From Platanthera guangdongensis (lineage: Eukaryota; Streptophyta; Magnoliopsida; Asparagales; Orchidaceae), in the NCBI GenBank assembly GCA_039583875.1, contig CM077150.1, positions 49,180,261 to 49,244,260 on the forward strand: a stretch of DNA of 64,000 nucleotides, given 5' to 3'. Of the stretch, positions 55,016 to 64,000 are shown piece by piece. Made by a program: the position numbers and the translations under genes. The notes under the pieces were generated by a model, which was given only the letters and a program-made list of their open reading frames with translations, was not told the DNA's origin and did not search any database. Position 1 is the first letter of the stretch. Each line of letters starts with the position of its first letter.

Positions 55016-56835
55016 TGAAAGAATTAGTGCCTAACCACCTAGAGGGGTGGTGAATAGGTGTACTTTTTCTTTTGCTTTTAAGGCAGAAACTCTATTCAGT
55101 TAATTAACCAGAAATTGCAAATTATACTATTATACAGCACATCAATCATAGAAATAATTCAACACAGAGTGCACACAGATTTTTATAGTGGTTCCCCAAG
55201 GTCTGGGTACATCCACTTTCCCCCTTCGCCTATCTAGCAGTATACTAGATTCGGCCTAACTTCTGCACTTCTCCTCAGATCCTCAGATCTTACAGTAGCT
55301 CAGAACCCAAACTAGGTTCCTACAACTCAGAGTGTCCCCACTCCTACAACTCAGGCAAACTGCCCTTCCTCAGCCTTCAACAAGGCCTATACTCAGAGAA
55401 CACAGTCTCCTACAACTCAGGCACAAAGCCCTACCTCAGTCATCAACAAGACCTACACTCAGAGATCTAAATCTCTTACACTCAGCCTTTATAAAATAGG
55501 CTTACAGCTCAGATCTATAATAGATCTTACAGAAATTTGATTAAACAAAGTTTATGACCACCACCCTGAAAGAGAGAGAATGGATGGATGGCTTCTTGAT
55601 GAGTTCTTGGAAGAACTTGATGGCAGAGCACAACCTCTCTTAGCTTTCTTCAAAGCTTCTTGAATCTGAACTCAGTAGGGTTGAACTCTTGAGAAGATGA
55701 TCTTCAATCAGCTTCTAACTTGAGATTCAGATCTCAATCTGAATCTTTCTTTGCAGCCTAGTTCAGTAACTGCTCTTCTTAGAAAGAGCTCTCTCTCTCC
55801 AACTTCTTAGATCTTCTGTCGAAGGTCTTCTTCTTTTTATGTTGATCGATATCTGTGGAGAACTTCAATTGATCAATTCGTTATATCTCTATCTGAATCT
55901 TCATTTTTTGTTGAAGGAGAAAGCCTTTATATAGTCTTCCTCCATGGTAACCGGCTGATTCGGTTTCTAACAAACTCCTGACAGCTCTGACAGTAGTAGT
56001 TGAGGGGTTGGAAATGACAGCTGTCAAGTCATCCAGTCACTTCTTGAAAATAGTGTCTCTGTCTGAAAGTGTCGAGACTGATCTTCATTAAGTGTCGACA
56101 CAAATAGACCAAGTGTCGACACAAGTGGACTAAGTGTCGACACATGCCTTGGTGGTGTCGACACAACTTCTTTGTTGTTATTAATACTTATTGACACATC
56201 CTTTTGTAGAATGTGTCGACACTGATTCTGTGTGTCGACACAAGCTTTCTTTTCTTTAGCCTTTGTTGAAACTTGCTGTGTGTCGACACATCTCCTTTCT
56301 GTCGACACAAGTACTTCTTCACTTTAACTTTGTTGAAGCTTGCTCTGTGTCGACACAAGTTTTGTGTGTCAACACAGTTGATGTTGACAAATACTTCTGT
56401 GTGTCGACACAGCCTCTATGTGTCGACACATTTGATGTCGATAATACTTCTCTGTGTGTCGACACTTTCTCTGGGTGTCGATACAGTTGATGTCGACAAT
56501 GCTTCACTGTGTGTCGACTGAGCTTCACTGTGTGTCGACACATTCCTTCTGGTGTCGACATAGTTGATTCTGGTGTCGACACAGCCTTTCTAAGTGTCGA
56601 CACAATTAACTCCAAGTGTCGACACAGCCTTTCTCCAGTGTCGACACTGGCCTTCATAAGTGTCGACACAGCTTCTCTAGGTGTCGACACATGAACTTAG
56701 AATTTTTCCTGCATTCCTTCATTTACATAACCTACATATATAAACTCAAAAACACATCAAATACACCTTGATGCATATCATTGAGTAGGGTGAGGCTTCT
56801 TCAAATCTGGTACACATTTTCCAATGTACCCAACA
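55016..56835 (-). repeat. 5' LTR of element D
   Basis: Palindromic GTGTCGACAC array at 56065..56695, then a minus-strand TATA box CTATATAAAGG near 55926..55934, then a long leader with ACTCAGAG-type repeats (55260..55500). Ends CTTTCA, next to the primer site. Confidence 0.95.
56065..56695. repeat. GTGTCGACAC palindrome array, 5' LTR of D
   Basis: Same arrangement as the 3' copy. Several palindromes mutated in one LTR are intact in the other (for example 46014 GTGTCGATAC against 56684 GTGTCGACAC), so the ancestral array was more regular. Confidence 0.95.
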
Positions 56836-56840
56836 CATGG

Positions 56841-57574
56841 AGAGGTGGTGGGCCCCCATTTGGAGAAAAGTCCAAAAAATGCGTTTTTCGGGGGGGGGGG
56901 GGGGTTGACCAAGTCAACCCTAGGGTGGGTCCCCATTACTGGTCAAAGTCAAAGTGGGTCCAAGTCATCGGGGTCGGGTCAAAGTTTGGGTGTCGTGTCA
57001 CAATTGGTGTGCGCATGCTTTTAGGTGCACGAATATACTTGATTTGACCACAAGTTGACCAATTGTCATCGAAATTGACTAGGATGACTTCCGTTAACTT
57101 CGTATTGATCACACGAGTCCAATGCCGCTGACTGGGGTTGAATCGGAGTCCGTTTGGCAAAAGTCCAAAATTTGCGCGTCGCAGCGCGCTAAAATAGTCG
57201 AAGTGTCTAAAGCTGTCGTTAGATCTCGGATTGTGACGCGACGGGTTCCGGTGCACCTGTCTAGGTTATATGAGGTCACAGGAATCGACTGAACTCAATT
57301 CAGAGTTCTCTAGCTCGATATCCAAAATCGCGCTCTTGTTGCGTTTTACGAGAAAAGGTCACATCCACTCTATGACCTCGGGGTCCAACTGAACGAGTTC
57401 CGATGCACTCGTATCGACTATACGAGGTCACAGGAACTGACAGAACTCAATTCAGAGTTCTCTAGCTCTATTTCCTACCTAGGTTTATCTCCCACCGGGT
57501 CATGGGTAGAGTTTGGGCCACTTTTATTGGGCCGACTAGGGCTCTGGTAGCCCAATAAAAGTCGGGATGTTACA
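56841..57574 (-). repeat. 3' LTR of E, fragment 4 (LTR start)
   Basis: Minus strand begins TGTAACATCCCGAC at 57574, right after the end of E pol, and runs to element D. It contains a duplicated segment of about 60 bp (GAACTCTGAATTGAGTTC with AGTTCCTGTGACCTC, at 57400..57470 and 57270..57330). AACTCTGAATTGAGTT is a palindrome-like motif. No genes. Confidence 0.8.
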
Positions 57575-58960
57575 ATCCAATAAAAATAAAAGGATTTTCG
57601 TCCCCTAAAATTTGCTTGAAGTAGGGGAAAAAAGTAACATACCTGGGGAAAGAGCTCTGGGTGCTTCTCTCGGAGGTGTGCTTCAGGTTCCCACGTGAAC
57701 TCCTCTCGTCCGCAATTTGACCATAGTATCTTAACCATTGGGATGGTCTTGTTACGTAGCATCTTCACCTTGTAATCTATTACTCTAACGGGTTCGAGCT
57801 GGATGGATCTATCTGACTGTAGTTACACTGGTGGGGTGGGAAGGTGCTGCTCTGGTTGCCGGAGGACTTGTCTCAAGGAAGAGATATGAAACACATCGTG
57901 AAGATTCCCCAACTCTGGGCTGAAGGATAAACGATAGGCGACGGGGCCAACACGCTCTATCACCGGATAGGGGCCCAAGTAGCGGGGATCTAACTTTTTC
58001 TGCTTTCTCAACCGGGAGACACCATGCATGGGATTTATTTTCAAAAACACCATCTCCCCCACGCTGAACTCCACCGGTCGGTGTCACGCATCATAGTACT
58101 TGGCTTGTCGGCTCTGCGCTTCCCGCATTCGCTCCTGGATCAGTCGTATCGCTGCCGTAGTGTCATCAATGTAAGCCACTCCCAAGGCTTCCGGGACTTC
58201 TTCCTGAGCCCAAGTCAACGGGGTTCGGCAACGCCTCCCATACAACGCTTCGTACGGAGCCACCTTAATGCTCGCCTGGTAACTGTTATTATAAGAGAAT
58301 TTGACTAGTGGCAGCAGCTGCTCCCACGGCTCATTGTGTTCCACTATGCACAATCGAAGAAGATCCTCCATCGTCCGGTTTGTCCTATCTATCTGCCCGT
58401 CTGTCTGCGGGTGGAAGGCGGTGCTGAGGGACAATTTGGTTCCTAAGGACGCTTGTACCCGCCTCCACTCCTTAGATGTGAAACGCCCGTCATGATCTGA
58501 TACAATGGAGTTTGACACTCCGTGAAATCAGACCACTTGCTCTAGGAACATTCTGGCCAGAATATCCACTCCGTCACCCTATCAATTTGGAATGAACCAC
58601 GCTACCTTGGTGAGTCGATCTACGACCACCCAAATTGAGTCATTCCCAGTATAGGATCGAGGTAGGCCGTGGATGAAGTCCATGACGATATCTTCGAACT
58701 TCCATTCTGGTATCGGCAGGGGCTGTAATAGGCCTCCTGGACTGCGACATTCGGATTTAACCTTCTGACAGGTCTGACACCGGGCCACGAAGTTGGTGAC
58801 ATCTCTTTTCATTCCAGGCCAATAAATGGTCCTGCGCAGGTCCAAGTACATCTTAACTATGCCAGGGTGAATCGAGTACCTGTACTGATGGGCCTCTTGC
58901 AGAATTTCTTCATGAATTCCTCCGGTAGCGGGAACGAATATGCGATGCTTGAATTGTAGA
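57575..58960 (-). pseudogene. pol: integrase and chromodomain of element E
   Basis: Zinc domain: EAHQYRYSIHPG and RCQTCQKVKSECR. Core: MDFIHGLPRSYTGNDSIW (Asp), SNSIVSDHDGRF (Asp) and TDGQIDRTNRTMED. The residue expected to be the catalytic Glu (as in SERT of G) is Asp here. Stops occur near 58580 and 58525. C-terminal: QSRQAKYYDA, MVFLKINPMHGVSR and LGNLHDVFHISSLRQ. After a TAA at 57823 the same frame gives the chromodomain (TIPMVKILWSNCGREEF, TWEPEAHLREKHPELF), and its open frame runs about 33 codons into the 3' LTR. Confidence 0.88.
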
Positions 58961-59150
58961 ATCTCGTCATGTAGATTATAATCCTCTTGTGCCCCTCTTT
59001 GCAGAGATCGGATGATTGGAATTACCTTTGGGTCGATCTTCTGGGCTTCACGTATCCGGCCTCAGATGTCGCATTGGATCTCCATCCAATACAGCTGAGA
59101 ATAGTACTCTTCCGGATCTCTTTGGGCAACCAGGATAATCTCCAAGTCTA

Positions 59151-59831
59151 TCAAGGACTGAATATTTCCATCCAACTCCCGGCTATCGCGGGCTGGTGGC
59201 TCAAGGCGTCAGCGACTCTGTTAGCCTTCTCAAGGTGATATTGGAGAGCGAAGTCGTAATCCCATAGGAATTCTAGCCATCGGCGCTGCCGGAGATTCAG
59301 CTCTTTCTGTGTGAAGATATACTTGAGGCTCTTGTGGTCGGAGAAGATCTCACATCGTACTTCATATAGATAATGCCTCCAGATTTTAAGGGCGAAGACG
59401 ACGATGCCTAACTCTAAATCGTTTGCTATGTAATTTAATTCGTTCGGCTTTAATTGCTGAGATGTGTAGGCCACTACCTTGCCATGCTGCATTAGAACAG
59501 CTCCCAATCCCTTCAGGGAGGCATCAATGTAGATTTGGAATCCCTCGGTCCATGTGGGAATCATAAGGATTAGCGCAGAAGTCAGCCGCTTCTTCAGTTT
59601 GACAAACGCAGCCTCACACTCCGGCGTCCATTGGAACGTGACGTCTTTCTTGGCAAGAGCAGTTAGGGGTAGGGCAATCTTAGAAAAACCCTTGATGAAC
59701 TTCCTATAGTATCCGGCAAGACCAAGAAAACTCCGGATGTCCGCAACCGTCCTGAGTGGCGGCCAATTTTGTACTGCCTGGATCTTGGCTTGGTCTACGG
59801 CTACTCCTTCCTTGTTTATCGTGTGGCCCAA
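59151..59831 (-). pseudogene. pol: RNase H region of element E
   Basis: 226 codons open: [49 protein letters not shown], then RNase H with [47 protein letters not shown] and [11 protein letters not shown] stop just upstream (about 59838) separates it from RT in the same frame. Confidence 0.92.
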
Positions 59832-59840
59832 AAATCCAAC

Positions 59841-61007
59841 TTATTCTAGCCAAAACTCACACTTACTGAATTTGGCGAAGAGAGACTGCTCCCAGAGTTT
59901 TAATAGCACCAACTGCAGGTGTCGAGTATGGTATGTCTTGGTCTTTGAGTAGATTAAGATGTCGTCTATGAAGATGATGACAAAGTGATCCAAGAAGGGT
60001 TTGAAGACTTTATTCATCAGGGCCATGAAGGCGGAGGGCATGTTGGTGAGCCCGAAGGGCATCACTAAGAACTCATATAGACCGTATCAGGAGCTGAAGG
60101 CAGTCTTGGGAATATCTTTCTCTCGGATTCAAAGCTGATAATACCCGGATCTCGGGTCCATCTTGGAGAACACAGATGCACCTTGCAACTAATCGAACAG
60201 TTTATCAATCCTAGGGAGGGGGTTTGTGTTGCGTATAATAAGCTTATTTAGTTCCCTGTAGTCGATGCACAGTCGCAATGTCCCGTCTTTCTTGTTGACG
60301 AAAAGCACCGGGGCTCCCCAGGGCGAGGAACAAGGACGGACGAATCTAGCATCTATTTGTTCATGTAGTTGGATTTTTCGTTCAGTCAGCTCTCTTGGGG
60401 ACATCCGGTAGGGGGCTCGTGATACTGGTCGTGCTCCAGACACGAGCTTAATCTGAAAGTCGACCTCTCGCTGGGGGTGGCAATCCCTGGAGGGACTCAG
60501 GGAAAATATCTAGAAAGTCGCGGACTACTGGAACCTTGGCGAGCACCTGGGTTTTATCTTCCATCTCGAAATAGATAAGGTATAATTCGTTCTTCTGTCG
60601 GAAAGTTTTCACAATCTGCGTAGAAGTCAGAATAATATGCGAGACAGAGGGCACACCTGTCAACGTGACGCTCTGGCCAATTGGGTTCTGTAGTCGGACT
60701 TCTCGCGTGGAACAATTTATCTGTGCTTGGTGCTCGGCCAGCCAGTCCATTCCCAGAATTATGTAAAATCCAGTTATTGCTAGGATGGTTGTGTAGATCT
60801 CAAATTCTACTTCTCCCAGCACAGCCTGGAACGAGCACTTTTCCGTAGATGTCATATCTGACCTGTCCGGTAAACGGATTCATATAGACATTCCGGTTGA
60901 ACGAATAACGTTTCCTTTTATTGCGATGAATTTGTGGGAGACGAAAGAATGTGTTGCTCCTATGTCGAAAAGGGTTTTTACAGGGTGTCCTTCTACAAAC
61001 AAGATTC
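59841..61007 (-). pseudogene. pol: protease and RT of element E
   Basis: Protease: VKTLFDIGATHSFVSHKF, with FDIG instead of FDTG, then a TGA near 60885, and YIILGMDWLAEHQAQI. A frameshift lies near 60445. [41 protein letters not shown], stops near 60180 and 60090, then [14 protein letters not shown] and the intact catalytic FIDDILIYS near 59955. Protease may be impaired by the substitution. Confidence 0.87.
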
Positions 61008-61134
61008 CTAATGACATGGGAAATATATACATATATATCATCTAAGTAATACATAAGATGTAAGCACATATACATAAGTAATATACAACATCAGTAGTAA
61101 GAACCGATATCTCCCTATTGCCTAAAGTATATAC
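61008..61134 (-). other. Candidate GT-AG intron between gag and protease of E
   Basis: 127 bp, AT-rich, from ATAG|GTATATAC to CATGTCATTAG|GA on the minus strand. Gag and protease are in different frames. Removing exactly these bases joins them in frame with split codon G|GA (Gly), the same phase and amino acid as in element B. Read-through meets stops (TAG and TAA) within it. Confidence 0.65.
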
Positions 61135-62297
61135 CTATGACTATGTCATGGGCCGATCCATGCTGCAAGTCCAGTGTGTAGGCCTCCCGGGGCACTGCTC
61201 GGCTATGATGGCCTCTCCTGCCAACTCTTCCTCTGCAGCCTCTCCTGCCAGCTCTGCCTCTACGGCCTCTCTGACCCTGTCCCCGTGGCAGTTGTCCACC
61301 CAGAACTGCTCCTAATCCCGGTCTCCCTGTCACCTGTGGGCAGAAAGCTCTCATATGTCCTGACTGCTGACATAAGAAGCAGTTCCCCGTGAAGGGAACA
61401 TATATTCGGGCCACTGGTGCGGGCTGTGGTGCTGTAGCTGGTCTGATGTCTAGCTGCGCAGCCGGGGGTGCTGGGGGTACAGGTGGGCGCCTATAGGGCT
61501 GTCTGTGGCAACGCTGCCTGCGCTATCTATCCTGTCTGTGGGGAGCGACTTCTCTGTCTCGCCTCTTGTCTCAAGGAATCTCTACCTGGCCCCTGTGCTG
61601 CTGAGCCACTATCCGCTGGTCCAACTCTAATGCTGCCACGTGGGTGGCTATGGTGTGAAAAGTGGCCTGAGAGAGCTTGATCAAGGCATGCCTCAGGTAG
61701 TCTCGTAGTCCTCGGTAGAACCGAGAAGCTCTATCCCTGTCGGAGGCAGCCAAATTCCCGACGAAGCATGCCAGGTGTATAAACTCTCTCTTGTACTCTG
61801 CTACTGTGTGGTTGCCCTGTCGAATGAGCAAGAACCTCTACTACAGCACGGATCGGTCTGCATCCGTGATGAAGAACTCTTGTAGAGCCTCGAAGAAGTC
61901 TCCCCAAATAATCGTGCTCAACGACCGAACTCAAAAAGGTAGAACGACTAGCCGCTCTCCACCAATCCCTCGCGTATTCCTCCAAAAGGGTCACCACTAA
62001 AGAGACTGCAGCCACAACTGGGCACATCATTCCCACTAATAGCTCCTCCACCCACTCCTCTATCTGGATGGCCATCTCCGTACCTCTGAAAGGTGGAGGC
62101 CTCAGTCCTCGAAAAGTTGAGAGCAGATCGGTGGGTGCTGTCATCTCTCACGGTGGCTGTGCCAGGGCAGCCTGGAAAGTCGCTAGAATAGTCGTCAGTG
62201 TTTGCTCTATATCTGTCTCGGCAAATGGTACGGCCGCGGGAGCGACCGGGTCTGGAGGTGGGGTAGTTAGAACATATCATCTGGACGAGGATCTCAT
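61115..62297 (-). pseudogene. gag: gag of element E, broken
   Basis: Likely start ATG 62297 (MRSSSR), TGA six codons on, and a stop just before MTAPTDLL at 62144. The capsid domain reads FRGTEMAIQIEEWVEELLV and LLEEYARDWWRAA, shifts frame around 61840..61990, then gives NHTVAEYKREFIHLACFV and ASRFYRGLRDYLRHAL. A Gly/Arg-rich segment follows the zinc knuckle CFLCQQSGHMRAFC at about 61385. The last codons (SAHDIVIG) run into the candidate intron at 61134. Confidence 0.83.
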
Positions 62298-62544
62298 GTT
62301 ACTATACTTCGGTATCTGGAGAAGTAACAGGAAAGAGTGTCAATATTTTGCAAAAGTGGGGCAATTTGCAAAAAAGACGACAAACAAAGCGGAAACAATG
62401 GTGTATGGGTGTACTATCGTACAATCTAGAATCCCTAAGCATCTACACTAGGGTCCACCAGCCTTCCACTACAAGGTTCATCCCGAACCCAGAATGAAGC
62501 GAGGGACAGAGTGATCTTGAGACTACTCCACAAGGATGAATTGT

Positions 62545-62560
62545 GATGGCTCTGATCCAT
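62545..62560 (-). other. Primer-binding site of element E
   Basis: ATGGATCAGAGCCATC on the minus strand just inside the LTR, an imperfect tRNA-Met type site. Confidence 0.6.
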
Positions 62561-62561
62561 T

Positions 62562-64000
62562 TGTAGTAACCCCCCAACCTTTGCCTGAGCCGGGCCGGAG
62601 GGGTACTACTGGCCCAAGACGTCCACCCAGTGCTCCTTTGGGGAAACAATCCACCCTATCTAAGCACTCGATGGTCGCCTTGCTTGGCTCGATTCATAAC
62701 ATTCACAATCCATCAGAGTATAGCGGAAGCATTAACAGGAAACCACTGCAAATATATGCAACACATCATATAGTAATATAGAGGTTCTAGTGCCGAAGCC
62801 TAAACATTAATATAAACCCGTGGGCTATACATGGACTACATATAACCCTCATACTCTCTCTCTATGCTACTCGGCGGTACTCATGTCTCTAAACTCTGGG
62901 GACAGCGAGGGTGCATCAGCTTGAGTAGTCCTAGCCGCTGGCATAATCTTCTGCGACAGCGAGTCACTACGGTGCTCTATTTCCTGTGAATGGTTATTTA
63001 GATACCGTTAGTCACAGAACTAAGTGGAAACAAATCTCCTCATCGGATCCATATCCTGGGAATGAGCACCCACCCACCCAACAAAAGTAAATAGCTGAAG
63101 CAACAGAGGGTTAGCACAACATTTCATATATGTATAGCCAGGAGCAACTATAAAAGAGTGCAGGATAGTATAACTGGATAAAGCAGCAGTAGTATAAATC
63201 AGTTATAACAAGGCTCCACTAGCTCATCAGCACATCAGGTTTTCACCTCTTGAATTCTATCGCAGGAATTCACAGCCGCGCACATACCGCAGACATTCAT
63301 AGACATGCACACACACCCTATGTCGACATAGTTTGGACCGCTTCTATTCTAGCAGGGTAGCGAACCACGCGGGGCTCACCGATGTGGCCGTCGTTGATAG
63401 TGGCCAGTCCTGCCACTTCTGGGGGTGGTCGTACCACACGATCCCAGGCCCTAGCATACAACCTTGTGTACTCTTGGATGTGAGCGACATCCGGCGAATC
63501 GTTTTGGCCGACCAGCGGAGGAAAACTGATGGGGAGTAATATAATGGTCGGTCACCCGTGGTACTCATCTCTCTATCACCTTGAGTGGTCGACCTTCCCA
63601 CACCGGCATGAACGGTCTGCGAGAGAGACTGACCTGCCACTATTTCACCGCAAGCAACTTGCAAACAATCGAAACAAAAGGCAACTGAATATACACCGGG
63701 TCTATGTCGGCCTGCCCTACTAGGCTTTAGTGTTCGGGCGTCGGCACTTAGCTCTACTTTAAATAAGGAGCATGGGAGCGCATTTTTTGGAGCTAGACCT
63801 GGAGGACTACATCAACTCTGGTTATCCCTAACTAAGGCTCAACTTTAGCAGGGCCCGGGATTATAATAGTAAATTGTAATGAGGGCAAGTACGGTGATTG
63901 TGCTGCTTATTTAAAGTGTTGGAATGAAATGTGATCAGTACGAGACTAGAGTGGTACTGGAATGAGAGTACTAAAAGAAGCTTGACTAGTACGAGACTGG
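62562..64000 (-). repeat. 5' LTR of element E, partial
   Basis: On the plus strand it starts TGTAGTAACCCCCCAACC and is collinear with 14141..15600, down to the first CCAGTACGAGACTGG-type repeats at 63935. It leaves the window on the right. The leader between it and gag (62298..62561) holds nothing else recognisable. Confidence 0.88.

Larger units (their letters stand above)
44342..56835 (-). mobile_element. Element D: complete SIRE-like Ty1/copia retrotransposon
   Basis: LTRs 55016..56835 (5') and 44342..46165 (3'), both TGTTGGGTA to CTTTCA on the minus strand, with a perfect 5-bp duplication CATGG at 44337..44341 and 56836..56840. Order: gag, protease, integrase, RT, RNase H, large third ORF. 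LTRs are nearly the same length (1820 and 1824 bp) and differ at a few percent of sites by eye. It is a different family from A: the LTR sequences do not match beyond motifs. Inserted in the 3' LTR of E. Confidence 0.96.
14141..64000 (-). mobile_element. Element E: old Tekay-like gypsy, minus strand, hosting F, C and D
   Basis: The 5' LTR starts at 62562 and runs off the right edge. The coding region is 57575..62297, and the 3' LTR begins TGTAACATCCCGAC at 57574. The only other copy of the LTR end is at 14141 in the same orientation. The sequence between, once F (with G), C and D are removed, forms one continuous LTR with a minus-strand TATA box. The span is inferred. LTR ends differ by roughly one base in ten by eye, which makes it the oldest datable element here. 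Confidence 0.72.

Overview
The window is a stack of nested plant LTR retrotransposons. I see no convincing host gene, tRNA or rRNA. The lineages present (Ty1/copia SIRE-like, Ty3/gypsy Tekay-like chromoviruses, another chromovirus, and a Ty3/gypsy Tat-type element with two RNase H domains) occur together only in plant nuclear genomes, so this is most likely intergenic heterochromatin of a flowering plant. The species cannot be told from the sequence.

Layout, with letters used throughout. A (1..8882, minus): SIRE-like copia element; its 3' end is off the left edge. It sits in gag of B (8883..14140, plus), a decayed Tekay-like gypsy whose 5' part is off the window. E (14141..64000, minus): an old Tekay-like gypsy with coding region at 57575..62297 and a 5' LTR that runs off the right edge. 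I infer that its 3' LTR is about 4.6 kb long and has been cut into four pieces (14141..16507, about 35640..36600, 43748..44336, 56841..57574) by three insertions: F, C and D. F (16528..about 35640, plus): Tat-type gypsy with a 3' tandem array and an antisense ORF, and no 3' LTR. G (21911..32689, plus) is a complete Tekay-like element inside the F integrase, with duplication CACCC. C (36601..43742, plus): complete chromovirus, duplication GGGGG. D (44342..56835, minus): complete SIRE-like element, duplication CATGG.

Every gag-pol set is broken by stop codons or frameshifts, so no element looks autonomous. Each would have encoded capsid (gag), protease, reverse transcriptase, RNase H and integrase. 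A and D carry a long extra ORF after pol, F an antisense ORF, and B, E and G an integrase with a C-terminal chromodomain.

Main unusual observations: (1) a candidate GT-AG intron at the same phase and the same gag-protease joint in the unrelated Tekay copies B and E; (2) arrays of short CG-rich palindromes in the promoter part of LTRs of four families (A, B, D, G), which A and D also carry just before their third ORF; (3) a pair of hairpins in the G LTR whose stems differ by three compensatory base pairs while the loops are nearly constant; (4) G lacks gag, yet has near-identical LTRs and an intact target duplication; (5) the four-piece LTR of E.
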